Part shown: piece by piece, positions 14,009 to 23,676 of the stretch
Layout of the letters: each line of letters begins with the position of its first letter
How positions within the stretch are numbered: the stretch's first letter is position 1
Source of the DNA: Nonomuraea gerenzanensis
GTDB taxonomy: Bacteria; Actinomycetota; Actinomycetes; Streptosporangiales; Streptosporangiaceae
Length of the DNA stretch: 64,000 bases
Reading direction: 5' to 3'
Assembly (NCBI RefSeq): GCF_020215645.1
Contig: NZ_CP084058.1
Span: 11,710,501 to 11,774,500, forward strand
Program-made: the position numbers and the translations under genes
The notes under the pieces: model-generated
Told to the model about the DNA's origin: nothing
What the model saw: only the letters and a program-made list of their open reading frames with translations
Databases searched by the model: none

Positions 14009-14908
14009 TCACGCCAGGTTGTGACTGGGCGCCACGGGGCCGCGCCACCCCAGCACGGCCTCGGTCATCCGCACGGACGCGACCGTCGCGGCCACGTCGT
14101 GCACCCGCAGGATGCGGGCCCCCTTGAGGATGGAGACCACGTTCGCGGCGATCGTGCCCTCCTTCCGCTCACCCTGGGGGCGGTCGAGCGTCTCCCCGAT
14201 GAAGTCCTTGTTGGACAGCGCCACCAGCGTCGGATAGCCGATGGCGGTGATCTCCTCCAGCCGCCGCGTCAGCTCCAGGGAGTGAAAGGTGTTCTTGTTC
14301 AGGTCGTGCCCGGGGTCGATGATGATCCGGTCGGCGGCTATTCCGGCGTCGAGCGCGGCCGCGACCCGCTCGCGCAGGAAGCCGGCCACCTCGCCGACCA
14401 CGTCGGCGTAGCTGGGCCGGAAGACCCGCCGCCCGGGCCCGCCGAGGCTGTGGGTGACGACGACGCAGGCGCCCGTGCCTGCCGCGACCTCGGCCATGCC
14501 GGGCTCGCGCAGCCCGTTGGTGTCGTTGATGACGTCGGCGCCGGCCTCGACGGCCGCCGCGGCCACCTCGGGCCGGTGGGTGTCGACGGAGATCACCGCG
14601 TCGGTGGCGGCCCTGACCCTGGCGATGACCGGGACCACCCGGTCGATCTCCTCGGCCACCCCGATCCGCGCCTGCGCGGCGCTGAAGGCGAAGCCGCCGA
14701 TGTCGACCCAGTCGGCCCCCTCGGCCACGGCCTTCGTGGCCGCCGTCACCGCACTGTCGAGCTCGAAGGTGCGGCCCTGGTCGTGGAAGGAGTTGGGTGT
14801 CCTGTTGACGATGGCCATGACGGCGACCTGGCGCTCGAAGTCGAACTCGCGCCGTCCGATGCGCCGGACAGGAGAGATGATCCCCGGGGAAAGCTGCTCG
14901 CCGCTCAC
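14009..14908 (-). CDS. folP2: Dihydropteroate synthase-like protein, FolP2 type
   Basis: This 299-residue TIM-barrel protein of the dihydropteroate synthase family keeps the late pterin-site motifs: INDTNGL, DPGHDLNKN and RVHDVAATV. Two loops depart from catalytic FolP. The first reads IVNRTPNSFHDQGRTF instead of the usual NVTPDSFSDGG. The second reads DIGGFAFSA instead of the usual DIGGESTRPG. These changes match mycobacterial FolP2, a paralogue whose M. leprae form was reported to lack DHPS activity. It may therefore not make dihydropteroate, and its true role is open. The GTG start has a weak ribosome site. It is probably cotranscribed with DUF1992. Confidence 0.8.
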   Translation of the reverse strand: MSGEQLSPGIISPVRRIGRREFDFERQVAVMAIVNRTPNSFHDQGRTFELDSAVTAATKAVAEGADWVDIGGFAFSAAQARIGVAEEIDRVVPVIARVRAATDAVISVDTHRPEVAAAAVEAGADVINDTNGLREPGMAEVAAGTGACVVVTHSLGGPGRRVFRPSYADVVGEVAGFLRERVAAALDAGIAADRIIIDPGHDLNKNTFHSLELTRRLEEITAIGYPTLVALSNKDFIGETLDRPQGERKEGTIAANVVSILKGARILRVHDVAATVASVRMTEAVLGWRGPVAPSHNLA

Positions 14909-14993
14909 AGATCGAGCCTACCCGGCGGCGCGGACGCGGGCCCGGCCCGAAGCCGACCCGGAGCCGGCGCGGAGCCGGTGGTGCAGCCGCAGG

Positions 14994-15467
14994 TCAGGCG
15001 GTGAAGCCGCCGAACGGGCGGCCGCCGGGCGCGGTGACCCTGATCCGCCTCATGTGGCCGCGGGAGTTCAGGCCGGACCGGCGCGGTAACCGCATGGTGA
15101 GCAGGACGGTGGTGCCGCTGGGGCCGGTGCGGAAGTCGGCCGCGTCGCACAGGCGCCGGATGAGGTAGATGCCCCGCCCCGTGTAGGAGGAGTCGGATGG
15201 ACGCTTGCCCCCGTTGACGTACGCCTCCGGGATGCCCGCCCCCCGGTCGCTCGTCTCGGAGCAGATGATGCCGTCGACCGTGTAGAGCTTGAAGCGCCCC
15301 CACCCGCCCGCGTGCTCGACCGCGTTGACCACGCTCTCGTGGACGGCCAGGACGAAGTCGTCCAGCCGGGGGCCCTGCAACCCGCAGGTCTCGGCGTGCT
15401 CGGCGACGACGTGGCGCAGCTTGCTCACGTCTTGGAGGGTGAAAGTCTGTGCGATCAAGGTACGCAT
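14994..15467 (-). CDS. RsbW-like ATP-binding anti-sigma/sensor protein
   Basis: This 157-residue protein has a histidine-kinase-like ATPase fold. The N-box is HESVVNAVEHA, the G1 box DRGAGIP, and the ATP lid YTGRGIYLIRRL. There is no phosphoacceptor His domain, as in RsbW/SpoIIAB anti-sigma kinases of actinomycetes. The usual partners are a STAS anti-anti-sigma factor and a sigma-B-like factor. A STAS protein lies at 28,346-28,690, but no sigma factor is in the window. ATG 15467 is preceded by GGAGGAG. Confidence 0.85.
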   Translation of the reverse strand: MRTLIAQTFTLQDVSKLRHVVAEHAETCGLQGPRLDDFVLAVHESVVNAVEHAGGWGRFKLYTVDGIICSETSDRGAGIPEAYVNGGKRPSDSSYTGRGIYLIRRLCDAADFRTGPSGTTVLLTMRLPRRSGLNSRGHMRRIRVTAPGGRPFGGFTA

Positions 15468-15568
15468 GCGCTCCTCCGTGTCGTTCGATCGACACGCAGG
15501 CCGCGCTTCAGGACCTCGCGTGGTCATTCCTCTTCCCCGGCTCGCGGAACTTACACACGGTCATCTCA

Positions 15569-16627
15569 TTACGGACGTCCGCCAATCCCCGTCGCGAGCT
15601 CGCGAACGCGCGCGACCGGTCCGGCGTCGGGCGCCAGCGGCGCGGTCTCCATCCCCGCACCGTCGTGCAACCCGTCGAACAGCTCCCGCATGGCCTCCTC
15701 GGAGGAGTGCCGCGGTTTCCAGCCCAGCACTTCACGCGCCCGGTCCGTCTTCATGACCGGAACGCGCAACGCCAGCTCCAGCAGCCCCGGCGCCGCCGGG
15801 ATGAGCCGCAGGTGCCAGCCCGCCGCCACGGCCGCGGTGGCCAGGCCGCGCGGGATCCGCACCGTGCGCGTGTCCAGCATCCTGGCCAGGTCGTGGGGGT
15901 CGAGCACCGGCTCGGCGGCGATGTTGAAGGCGCCGCTGACGGGTCTGGTGACGGCCAGCCGGTACGCCTGCGCCGCGTCCTCGGCGTGCAGCGCCTGCAG
16001 CCGCAGCCCGGGGATGTCCGGCACGAACGGGATCCGGCCCGCCTTGACCAGTCGCCGCGGCAGCAGCGGCCCGGCGAACAGCCTGCGCTGCTCGGTGGCC
16101 GCCGCGCGCTGGAAGATGAAGCCGGGCCGCATGCGGACCACGCGGATGTTCGGGTGGTCGTGCTCGAAGACGTCGAGCACCCGCTCCACGTACGCCTTCT
16201 CCCGCCCGTACGCGGCGCCCGGCCAGCCGTGCGTGGGCCAGCTCTCGTCCACCGGCCGGTCCTTGGGCCCCGGGGAGTACGCCCCCACGGAGGAGGCGTG
16301 CACCAGCGCGGGCACCCCGGCCTCGGCGGCGGCGCGGAAGACCCGCATGCTGCCGAGCACGTTGGCCCGCCAGGTCACGGCGGGGTCCCTGGTGGGCTGG
16401 AACAGCCACGCCAGGTGCACCACCGCGTCCGCGCCGTCGAAGATCCGCGTCAGGTCGGCGGTCGCGACGTCGGCCTGCCGCCAGTCGGTGCGGTCGATCC
16501 GCCACCCGGGCAACCGGCGGGCGAGCCCGACGATCGAGGACACCTGGTCGTCCGCGGCCAGTGCGCGTACCACGCTGGTGCCGACATTCCCGGTAGCTCC
16601 CACCACAACGACTCTCATGCTGTGCAC
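15569..16627 (-). CDS. NAD(P)-dependent epimerase/dehydratase, extended SDR
   Basis: This is a 352-residue protein with the Rossmann nucleotide motif VVVGATGNVGTSVV at the N-terminus. The SDR catalytic region HASSVGAYSPG is followed by the Tyr/Lys pair in YGREKAYVE. The substrate is unknown. GTG 16627 is preferred because GGGAGG lies six bases before it; ATG 16618 is an alternative that removes three residues. It lies 44 bases downstream of the zinc dehydrogenase on the same strand and is probably cotranscribed. Confidence 0.85.
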   Translation of the reverse strand: MHSMRVVVVGATGNVGTSVVRALAADDQVSSIVGLARRLPGWRIDRTDWRQADVATADLTRIFDGADAVVHLAWLFQPTRDPAVTWRANVLGSMRVFRAAAEAGVPALVHASSVGAYSPGPKDRPVDESWPTHGWPGAAYGREKAYVERVLDVFEHDHPNIRVVRMRPGFIFQRAAATEQRRLFAGPLLPRRLVKAGRIPFVPDIPGLRLQALHAEDAAQAYRLAVTRPVSGAFNIAAEPVLDPHDLARMLDTRTVRIPRGLATAAVAAGWHLRLIPAAPGLLELALRVPVMKTDRAREVLGWKPRHSSEEAMRELFDGLHDGAGMETAPLAPDAGPVARVRELATGIGGRP

Positions 16628-16671
16628 CGCTGCCCTCCCGGTGGCCGGCGAAACCCTGTGAGCTGCGGAAT

Positions 16672-17853
16672 TCAGGGCTGGAGCAGCACCTTCACGGCGC
16701 CGTCCGCCTTCTTCTGGAACATCTCGTACGCCTGCGGCGCCTGCTCCAGCGGCAGCCGATGGGTCGTCAGGTCCATGACGCCGAGCGGGTCGGCGTCGTC
16801 GGTCACCAGCGGCATGAGCGCCGGGATCCACCGCTTGACGTGGGCCTGGCCCATGCGCAGCGAGATGCCCTTGTCGAACATGCGCAACATCGGCAGCGGG
16901 TCGGTCATACCGCCGTACACGCCGATGATCGAGATGACACCGCCGCGCCGGACGGAGTCGATGGCCTGGTTCAGCGCCGCCAGCCGGTCCACGCCCGCGT
17001 TCGACATGAGCGGCGCGGAGATCGCGTCGGGCAGCAGCCCGGTCAGCGTCTGGGCGAGCTTGGCCGCGGGCGAGCCGTGGGCCTCCATGCCGACGGCGTC
17101 GATGACGGAGTCGGTGCCGCGCCCGGAGGTGCGCTCCCTGATCTCGTCGGGCACGTTGTGCACGTCGCTGGCGTCGATGACCTCGATGCCGTGGCGGCGG
17201 GCCAGCTCCAGGCGGGTGCTGATGCCGTCCACGCCGATCACGCGGTGGCCGAGGTGGCGCGCGATGCGGGCGCACATCTGGCCGATGGGGCCGAGCCCGA
17301 AGACGGTCACGCTGCCGCCGTCGGGGATCTCCGCGTACGCGACGGCCTGCCAGGAGGTGGGCAGCACGTCCGACAGGTACAGGAACCGCTCGTCCGGCGG
17401 CCCGTCGGGGACCCTGATCGGGCCGAACTGGGCCTCGGGCACCCGCAGGTACTCGGCCTGCCCGCCGGGCACCCGGCCGTAGAGCCTGGTGTAGCCGAAC
17501 AGGGCGGCGCCCATGCCCTGCTCGCGGACCTGGGTGGTCTCGCACTGCGCGTACAGCTCCATGCCGCACATGTGGCAGTGGCCGCACGCGATGTTGAACG
17601 GGATGACCACGCGGTCGCCGCGCTTGAGGTTCGGGACGCCCGCTCCGACCTCCTCCACGACGCCCATGGGCTCGTGCCCGAGGATGTCGCCCTCGGCCAT
17701 GAACGGCCCGAGCACCTCGTACAGGTGCAGGTCGGAGCCGCAGATCCCGGTGCTGGTCACCCTGATGATGGCATCGTTGGCCTCCTTGATGACCGGGTCG
17801 GGAACCTCCTCGACCCGTACGTCGCGTTTGCCGTGCCAGGTGACTGCTCTCAT
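16672..17853 (-). CDS. Zinc-dependent medium-chain alcohol dehydrogenase, formaldehyde-dehydrogenase-like
   Basis: This is a 393-residue MDR-family enzyme. Catalytic zinc ligands are seen in GICGSDLHLY and GHEPMGVVEEVG, and the structural zinc loop has four Cys in CGHCHMCGMELYAQC. The nucleotide-binding turn is VFGLGPIGQM. The long insert before the cofactor domain and the ending resemble the glutathione-independent formaldehyde dehydrogenase group, but the substrate is uncertain. ATG 17853 is the likely start, with a GTG seven codons upstream as alternative. It is divergent from the 92-residue gene at 17,894. Confidence 0.85.
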   Translation of the reverse strand: MRAVTWHGKRDVRVEEVPDPVIKEANDAIIRVTSTGICGSDLHLYEVLGPFMAEGDILGHEPMGVVEEVGAGVPNLKRGDRVVIPFNIACGHCHMCGMELYAQCETTQVREQGMGAALFGYTRLYGRVPGGQAEYLRVPEAQFGPIRVPDGPPDERFLYLSDVLPTSWQAVAYAEIPDGGSVTVFGLGPIGQMCARIARHLGHRVIGVDGISTRLELARRHGIEVIDASDVHNVPDEIRERTSGRGTDSVIDAVGMEAHGSPAAKLAQTLTGLLPDAISAPLMSNAGVDRLAALNQAIDSVRRGGVISIIGVYGGMTDPLPMLRMFDKGISLRMGQAHVKRWIPALMPLVTDDADPLGVMDLTTHRLPLEQAPQAYEMFQKKADGAVKVLLQP

Positions 17854-17893
17854 GACTGCCGCATACCCGAGCACACCGCCCTAAACTGCGCGC

Positions 17894-18172
17894 ATGGCAC
17901 GCACAGAGCCCACGCCGCTCACACCTGACGAGATGGCCAGATTCCTTCCGGCCATGACCGACTGGCTGGCCAGGGAACTGCTCGAAAAAGGCTCCGTACG
18001 CCTGGCCGCCCTCGACACCGCCGGCAGCCAGCGCAACTTCCAGGAGGTCGCCGGCCGGGTGAGCACGCTGCTCGGCCGGCGGGTGATCACCGTGACCAGC
18101 AGCCACGGGATGACGTTCGAGTTCGCCGACGAACAACTGCCTGACCAGGAGCGATCCCCCATAACACCGTGA
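17894..18172 (+). CDS. Small hypothetical protein, 92 residues
   Basis: The frame encodes a soluble protein that is helical at the start (TPDEMARFLPAMTDWLARELLEKG), then has an alternating pattern suggesting strands. There is no signal, membrane segment or known motif. Coding bias matches the neighbours. It lies 40 bases from the divergent dehydrogenase start and 79 bases before the protease gene. Function unknown. Confidence 0.6.
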   Translation: MARTEPTPLTPDEMARFLPAMTDWLARELLEKGSVRLAALDTAGSQRNFQEVAGRVSTLLGRRVITVTSSHGMTFEFADEQLPDQERSPITP

Positions 18173-18251
18173 TAGGTGTTTTTTGACACGACCACTCCTC
18201 GTATCGGGTCCCGTACGGTGACGGCACCCCCCAAGTACGAGGAGAGTCACC

Positions 18252-19610
18252 ATGCTCCCCAGGAAGACCCTGACGGCCGGCATCGCCTTGGCGGCCGTCG
18301 CCCTGATCACCGTCCCCGCCGTGGCCTACGCCGCGCGGCAGGACGACTCGCTCTTCGAGGCGGCGCGGGCAAGCGCGTCCGTCGCGGCCGATCCCCCTCC
18401 CGGTCTCGTGGACGCGCTCGCCCGCGACCTCGGCGTCACCGGCGAGCAGGCCGAGCAGCGGCTGCTGAACGAGGCCGCCGCGGCCGAGGCCGAGCCCGCG
18501 CTGCGGGCAATGCTGGGCCCGGCGTACGCCGGCACCTGGGTGACCGGCCCCACCGCCACCCCGGTCGCCGCCACCACCGACCCGTCGAAGGCGGCCGGCA
18601 TCACGGCCGCCGGCGTCCAGGCCCGCGTGGTCACCCGCTCCCTCGACCAGCTCGACGGGGCCAAGGCCGCCCTCGACCGGGCCGCCGCCGAGGCTCCGCG
18701 CACCGCGCCCGTCTGGTACGTGGACGTCGTGGAGAACACCGTGGTCGTGCTGACCTCCACCCCCGCCAAGGCCGCCGCCTGGGTGCGCGCCAGCGGCGCC
18801 GACGCCTCCGCCGTGCGGGTGGTGCGCTCGGCCGAGCAGCCGCGGCCGTACTACGACGTGCGCGGCGGCGACGCCTACTACATCGGCTCCGGCTCACGCT
18901 GCTCGGTCGGCTTCTCGGTGACGCGGGCAGGCTCCCAGGGCGGCTTCGTGACCGCCGGGCACTGCGGCAGCACCGGCGCCACCACCACGGGCTCCAACCG
19001 GGTGGCGCAGGGCACGTTCCACGGCTCGTCCTTCCCCGGCAACGACTACGCCTGGGTGGAGGTCAACACGCAGTGGACCCCCGTCGGCGTGGTGAACGGC
19101 TACAGCGCCGGCATCCTGCCCGTGCGCGGCTCGACCGTGGCCCAGCCCGGCTCGTCGATCTGCCGCTCGGGCTCCACCACGCAGTGGCGCTGCGGGTCGG
19201 TGCAGCAGCTCAACACCAGCGTCACCTACCCGCAGGGCACGGTCAGCGGCGTCACCAGGACCAGCGTGTGCGCCGAGCCCGGCGACTCGGGCGGCTCGTT
19301 CATCTCCGGTGACCAGGCCCAGGGTGTCACGTCGGGCGGCTCGGGCAACTGCAGCTCCGGCGGGACGACGTACTTCCAGCCGGTCAACGAGATCCTCTCG
19401 ACGTACGGGCTGACCCTGGCCACCCAGGGCGGCGGGCCCTCGCCCACCGTCACGCCGACGAACCCGGGCGGCACCTGGGCGCCGAACACGGCGTACGCCA
19501 CCGGCGCCACCGTCACCTACGGCGGGGCGACCTACCGATGCCTGCAGGGTCACACCTCGCAGACCGGCTGGGAGCCGCCGAACGTGCCCGCGCTCTGGCA
19601 GCGGGTCTAA
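18252..19610 (+). CDS. Secreted S1E serine protease (streptogrisin/alpha-lytic type) with CBM5/12
   Basis: This 452-residue secreted endopeptidase begins with a signal peptide (about 1-27). A propeptide of about 160 residues that would act as folding chaperone follows, then the chymotrypsin-fold domain. The catalytic triad is visible: His in FVTAGHCGS, Asp in GNDYAWVEV and Ser in EPGDSGGSF. Paired Cys around these motifs suggest disulfides. A linker ([12 protein letters not shown]) leads to a C-terminal chitin/cellulose-binding module ([17 protein letters not shown] ... WEPPN). AGGAG precedes the ATG. The module suggests action on chitin- or plant-associated protein. Confidence 0.92.
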   Translation: MLPRKTLTAGIALAAVALITVPAVAYAARQDDSLFEAARASASVAADPPPGLVDALARDLGVTGEQAEQRLLNEAAAAEAEPALRAMLGPAYAGTWVTGPTATPVAATTDPSKAAGITAAGVQARVVTRSLDQLDGAKAALDRAAAEAPRTAPVWYVDVVENTVVVLTSTPAKAAAWVRASGADASAVRVVRSAEQPRPYYDVRGGDAYYIGSGSRCSVGFSVTRAGSQGGFVTAGHCGSTGATTTGSNRVAQGTFHGSSFPGNDYAWVEVNTQWTPVGVVNGYSAGILPVRGSTVAQPGSSICRSGSTTQWRCGSVQQLNTSVTYPQGTVSGVTRTSVCAEPGDSGGSFISGDQAQGVTSGGSGNCSSGGTTYFQPVNEILSTYGLTLATQGGGPSPTVTPTNPGGTWAPNTAYATGATVTYGGATYRCLQGHTSQTGWEPPNVPALWQRV

Positions 19611-20752
19611 CCGGAACCCCCGGGCCGGAGAGCCCCCTCCCCGGCCCGGGACTCCCGCTCCTCCGCCAGCCGCATGGCCTCCTCGACCAGCGTCTCCACG
19701 ATCCGCGACTCGGGCACGGTCTTGACCACCTCGCCCTTGACGAAGATCTGGCCCTTGCCGTTGCCCGAGGCCACGCCCAGATCCGCCTCGCGGGCCTCGC
19801 CCGGCCCGTTGACCACGCAGCCCATGACGGCCACCCGCAGCGGATGCGGGAACCCGTCGAGAGCCGCCGTCACCCGGTCGGTCAGCGTGTAGACGTCCAC
19901 CTGGGCCCGCCCGCACGACGGGCAGGAGACGATCTCCAGCCGCCGCTCGCGCAGCCCGAGCGACTCCAGGATGCCGATGCCGACCTTGACCTCCTCCACG
20001 GGAGGCGCGGACAGCGACACCCTGATCGTGTCGCCGATCCCCTCGTCGAGCAGCACCCCGAAGGCCACCGCCGACTTGACCGTGCCCTGCATGAGCGGCC
20101 CCGCCTCGGTCACGCCCAGGTGCAGCGGGTAGTCGCAGCGCGTGGCCAGCAGCCGGTAGGCGGCCACCATCACCTGCGGGTCGTGGTGCTTGACCGAGAT
20201 CTTGATGTCTCGGAAGCCGTGCTCCTCGAACAGCGAGCACTCCCACAGCGCCGACTCCACCAGCGCCTCCGGCGTGGCCCTGCCGTGCTTCTGAAGCAGG
20301 CGCGGGTCGAGCGAGCCGGCGTTGACGCCGATGCGGATCGGCACGCCGGCGCCGGCCGCCGCCCTGGCGATCTCGCCCACCTTGTCGTCGAACCTCTTGA
20401 TGTTGCCCGGGTTGACCCGCACCGCCGCGCACCCGGCCTCGATCGCGGCGAAGACGTACTTGGGCTGGAAGTGGATGTCGGCGACGACCGGGATCTGCGA
20501 CCGCCGCGCGATGCCGGGCAGCGCGTCGGCGTCGTCCTGCGACGGCACCGCCACCCTGACGATCTGGCAGCCGGCCGCCGTCAGCTCGGCGATCTGCTGC
20601 AACGTGGCGTTGACGTCGGCCGTGACCGTGGTGGTCATCGACTGCACCGACACGGGGGCGTCGCCGCCCACCGGCACGCCGCCGACCATGACCTGACGGC
20701 AGGCCCGGCGGCGACGGCGGACGGACGGCAGGCCCAGCTCTACAGCGGCCAT
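19607..20752 (-). CDS. ispG: 4-hydroxy-3-methylbut-2-enyl diphosphate synthase IspG
   Basis: This 381-residue enzyme of the MEP isoprenoid pathway converts MEcPP to HMBPP using an iron-sulfur cluster. The N-terminal TIM barrel includes [15 protein letters not shown] and [10 protein letters not shown]. The C-terminal cluster domain has Cys in VSCPSCGR and [13 protein letters not shown] 20752 overlaps the dxs 3' end by 13 bases, so the genes are probably coupled. The gene ends four bases into the protease stop region on the other strand. Streptomyces hopanoid clusters carry a similar ispG-dxs pair. Confidence 0.93.
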   Translation of the reverse strand: MAAVELGLPSVRRRRRACRQVMVGGVPVGGDAPVSVQSMTTTVTADVNATLQQIAELTAAGCQIVRVAVPSQDDADALPGIARRSQIPVVADIHFQPKYVFAAIEAGCAAVRVNPGNIKRFDDKVGEIARAAAGAGVPIRIGVNAGSLDPRLLQKHGRATPEALVESALWECSLFEEHGFRDIKISVKHHDPQVMVAAYRLLATRCDYPLHLGVTEAGPLMQGTVKSAVAFGVLLDEGIGDTIRVSLSAPPVEEVKVGIGILESLGLRERRLEIVSCPSCGRAQVDVYTLTDRVTAALDGFPHPLRVAVMGCVVNGPGEAREADLGVASGNGKGQIFVKGEVVKTVPESRIVETLVEEAMRLAEERESRAGEGALRPGGSG

Positions 20753-22488
20753 CTGTTCAGCTCCTTCCTGATGGCGTACGCGATGCCCTGGCCGGTCAGC
20801 CCGGCCTCGGCGAGCAGCTCCGAGCGGCTGCCCTGGCCGATGAACGCGCAGGGCAGCCCCAGGTTGAGCACGTGCTGGCCCGGCGCGCAGACCTGCCGCA
20901 GCAGAGCGCCGGCCCCCGAGGCGGCGATGCCGTCCTCGACCGTGACCACCAGCCGGCTGCCGCAGACGGCCTTGCGCAGATCGGCGGTGACCGGGATGAC
21001 CCAGCGCGGATCGACCACGGTCACGCCGAGGCCCGCGGCCGACAACATGGCGGCGGCGCTCAGGCACGGCTCGGCCATCGGCCCGATGGCCACGAGCAGC
21101 ACGTCCTGCCCGCTGGAGGAGAGCACGTCGACGTCGCCGATGCTGCCCGCGGGCGGGATCTCCGCGCCGGACGCCGCCTTGGGGAAGCGCAGGGCGGTGG
21201 GCCCGGCGTACTCGACGGCCTCCTCCAGCAGCTCCGACAGCCGCACCGCGTCACGCGGCGCGGCCACCCGCATGCCGGGCACGATGGCCAGCGTCGCCAG
21301 GTCCCACATGCCGTGGTGGCTGGGCCCGTCGGGGCCGGTGATGCCGGCCCGGTCGAGCACCAGGGTGACCGGCAGCCGGTGCAGCGCCACGTCCATCAGC
21401 ACCTGGTCGACGGCGCGGTTGAGGAACGTGGCGTAGACGGCGACCACGGGGTGCAGCCCGCTCATGGCCAGGCCGGCGGCCGAGGCCAGGGCGTGCTGCT
21501 CGGCGATGCCCACGTCGAACACGCGCTCGGGGAAGCGCCTACCGAACTCGGCCAGCCCCGTCGGCCCCGGCATGGCGGCGGTGATGGCGACCACGTCGCG
21601 GCGCCGCTCGCCGAGCGCGCACAGGTGGCGGGCGAAGGCGTGCGTCCAGGTGCTCGTGCGCGGCGACACCGGCCGCCCGGTGGCCGGGTCGGTCACCGGG
21701 ATGGCGTGCAGGTGCTCGTCGAGGTCGCGCTCGGCGGGCTCGTAGCCGTGCCCCTTGCGGGTCAGGCAGTGCACCACCACCGGCGCGCGCAGCTCGCGGG
21801 CCGCGTGCATGGCCTGCTCCAGCGCCTCGATGTCGTGCCCGTCCACGGGGCCGAGGTAGCGCAGCCCGAGGCTCTCGAAGACGGAGACGCCCGGGCCGGC
21901 GCGCAGCCGCCCGAGGTGGTCGGCGCAGCCGCCGATCGTCGGCGCGTAGGAGCGGCCGTTGTCGTTGAGCACCACGACGACCGGCCGGTCACGGGCGGCG
22001 CCCAGGTTGTTGAGCGCCTCCCAGGCGACGCCGCCGGTCAGCGCGCCGTCGCCGACCACGGCGACCACCGCCCGCACGTCGCCGCCGGCGAGCCTGCGGG
22101 CCTTGGCCATGCCGTCGGCGTAGGACAGCGCGGTGGAGGCGTGCGAGCTGGCCAGGTGGTCGTGAGGCGACTCCTCCCTGCTGGGATAGCCGCTCAATCC
22201 GCCACGGCAGCGCAGCGTGTCGAAGCCGTCGCGGCGGCCGGTGAGGATCTTGTGCACGTACGCCTGGTGGCCGGTGTCGAACACGATCACGTCGTCGGGC
22301 GAGTCGAACACCCGGTGCAGCGCGATCGTGATCTCCACGATGCCGAGGTTGGAGCCCAGGTGCCCGCCCGTGGCGCTCACCTTGTCGATCAAGAAGTCAC
22401 GGATCTCGCGGGCCAGCCCGGGAAGCAGCTCGGCGGGCAGGGACCGCAGGTCATCGGGGTTGGAGACAGAGGGCAGCAGAGTCTTCAT
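20740..22488 (-). CDS. dxs: 1-deoxy-D-xylulose-5-phosphate synthase, short form
   Basis: This thiamine-diphosphate enzyme condenses pyruvate and glyceraldehyde 3-phosphate, the entry step of the MEP pathway. At 582 residues it is shorter than the usual 620-645. Motifs present include [20 protein letters not shown], the ThDP/Mg site GDGALTGG...EALNN and [10 protein letters not shown]. The middle and C-terminal transketolase domains ([21 protein letters not shown]) are intact. The missing stretch falls between LGRLRAGPG and [20 protein letters not shown] 22488 follows GGGG. It is divergent from the prenyl synthase gene and upstream of ispG. Confidence 0.92.
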   Translation of the reverse strand: MKTLLPSVSNPDDLRSLPAELLPGLAREIRDFLIDKVSATGGHLGSNLGIVEITIALHRVFDSPDDVIVFDTGHQAYVHKILTGRRDGFDTLRCRGGLSGYPSREESPHDHLASSHASTALSYADGMAKARRLAGGDVRAVVAVVGDGALTGGVAWEALNNLGAARDRPVVVVLNDNGRSYAPTIGGCADHLGRLRAGPGVSVFESLGLRYLGPVDGHDIEALEQAMHAARELRAPVVVHCLTRKGHGYEPAERDLDEHLHAIPVTDPATGRPVSPRTSTWTHAFARHLCALGERRRDVVAITAAMPGPTGLAEFGRRFPERVFDVGIAEQHALASAAGLAMSGLHPVVAVYATFLNRAVDQVLMDVALHRLPVTLVLDRAGITGPDGPSHHGMWDLATLAIVPGMRVAAPRDAVRLSELLEEAVEYAGPTALRFPKAASGAEIPPAGSIGDVDVLSSSGQDVLLVAIGPMAEPCLSAAAMLSAAGLGVTVVDPRWVIPVTADLRKAVCGSRLVVTVEDGIAASGAGALLRQVCAPGQHVLNLGLPCAFIGQGSRSELLAEAGLTGQGIAYAIRKELNRWPL

Positions 22489-22611
22489 GACATCCCCAGA
22501 CAGTGGGACTGCTGTGGCAAAAGAAAGCTTGAGCCGCAAAAGACACTTTACACGCTCCGTATTCAATGAGTAACTAGGGGTAGTGACGGACTGACAGAAG
22601 GAGCCGTGCGT

Positions 22612-23661
22612 ATGCCGGTGGGCTTCACTCAGCACTCCCTTGGTTCACGGATTGACCGGCGGCTGAGCGGGTTCCTCGACTCGTGGCGGAATCCCGTCTC
22701 CGACCCGGGCGTGGAAGCCGCGTACGACTTGCTGGCCGAGTTCATCCTCGGCGGCGGCAAACGGGTGCGCCCGCAGTTGTGCTACTGGGGCTGGCGCGGC
22801 GCCGGCGGCGACGACTGTGAGGAGATCATCAGCGCCGCCGCAGCCCTGGAGCTGTGTCACGCCGGCCTGCTCATCCACGACGACATCATGGACGGCAGCC
22901 TCCTGCGCCGCGGGCAGGCCACCGTCCACCGGAGTCTGACGGACCTGCACCAGGGGCCGGGCGCGGAGGCGTTCGGGCGGGCGGGCGGCATCCTGCTCGG
23001 CACGCTCAGCCTGGCCTGGTCCGACGCGCTGCTGTCGTCGTGCGGGGTGGAGGCGCCGCGGCTGCGCGCCGCCCACCACCTGTTCGACGCCATGCGCACG
23101 GAGGTGATCAGTGGCCAGTACCTCGACGTCCTGGCCCAGCTCCGTGCGGGCGCGACCGAGGCCGAGGCGCTGACGGTGATCCGTTACAAGAGTGCCAAGT
23201 ACACCGTCGAGCGGCCGCTGCAGATCGGTGGCGCCCTGGCCGGCGCCCCGCTGGAGCTGCTCGACGCGTACTCCAGGTTCGGGGTGCCGCTGGGTGAGGC
23301 GTTCCAGCTCCGTGACGACGTGCTGGGCACGTTCGGCTCGTCGGCGGAGACCGGCAAGTCGGCCCTGGACGACCTGCGCGAGGGCAAGCAGACCGTGATG
23401 TACGCCTACGCCGTGCAGCACGCCGCACCCGCGCAGCTCCAGCACCTCAGGGCCTGGCACGGCAATCCGGAGCTGACCGAGGAGCGCGCCGCCGAGGTGC
23501 GGCAGATCCTCACCGACACCGGAGCGCTGGCACGGGTCGAGGAAATGATCGATGAACGCGTGCGCGAGGCCATGTCCGCCCTGGCCGCGGCCGAGCTGAA
23601 GCCCGAGGCCGCCGCCGTCCTGGCCACCATGGCCGACCAGCTCGCGCACCGCACCAAGTGA
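22612..23661 (+). CDS. Polyprenyl diphosphate synthase
   Basis: This 349-residue all-helical prenyl chain-elongating enzyme shows [10 protein letters not shown], the first aspartate-rich motif [13 protein letters not shown], the YKSAKYT motif, and the second motif [11 protein letters not shown]. The first motif is DDxxD without the two-residue insertion of typical bacterial FPP synthases, so chain length (C15, C20 or longer) cannot be assigned. FPP is the substrate of the geosmin synthase four genes on. ATG 22612 is chosen for AGGAG eight bases before it; a GTG lies two codons upstream. It heads a plus-strand unit with ispH, encapsulin and geosmin synthase. No long disordered N-terminal extension is present. 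Confidence 0.92.
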   Translation: MPVGFTQHSLGSRIDRRLSGFLDSWRNPVSDPGVEAAYDLLAEFILGGGKRVRPQLCYWGWRGAGGDDCEEIISAAAALELCHAGLLIHDDIMDGSLLRRGQATVHRSLTDLHQGPGAEAFGRAGGILLGTLSLAWSDALLSSCGVEAPRLRAAHHLFDAMRTEVISGQYLDVLAQLRAGATEAEALTVIRYKSAKYTVERPLQIGGALAGAPLELLDAYSRFGVPLGEAFQLRDDVLGTFGSSAETGKSALDDLREGKQTVMYAYAVQHAAPAQLQHLRAWHGNPELTEERAAEVRQILTDTGALARVEEMIDERVREAMSALAAAELKPEAAAVLATMADQLAHRTK

Positions 23662-23676
23662 GAGGCGTCTTCCACC

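Noticed and set aside
15569..18310. A 913-codon minus-strand open frame over the epimerase and dehydrogenase region
   Set aside because: Only the last 352 codons form the epimerase with a good start. The upstream part is a shadow of the zinc dehydrogenase in another frame.
20740..22488. Short dxs considered as a pseudogene
   Set aside because: The frame is open throughout, every catalytic motif seen is intact, and it is overlapped by ispG in operon order. The missing block looks like a lineage variant.
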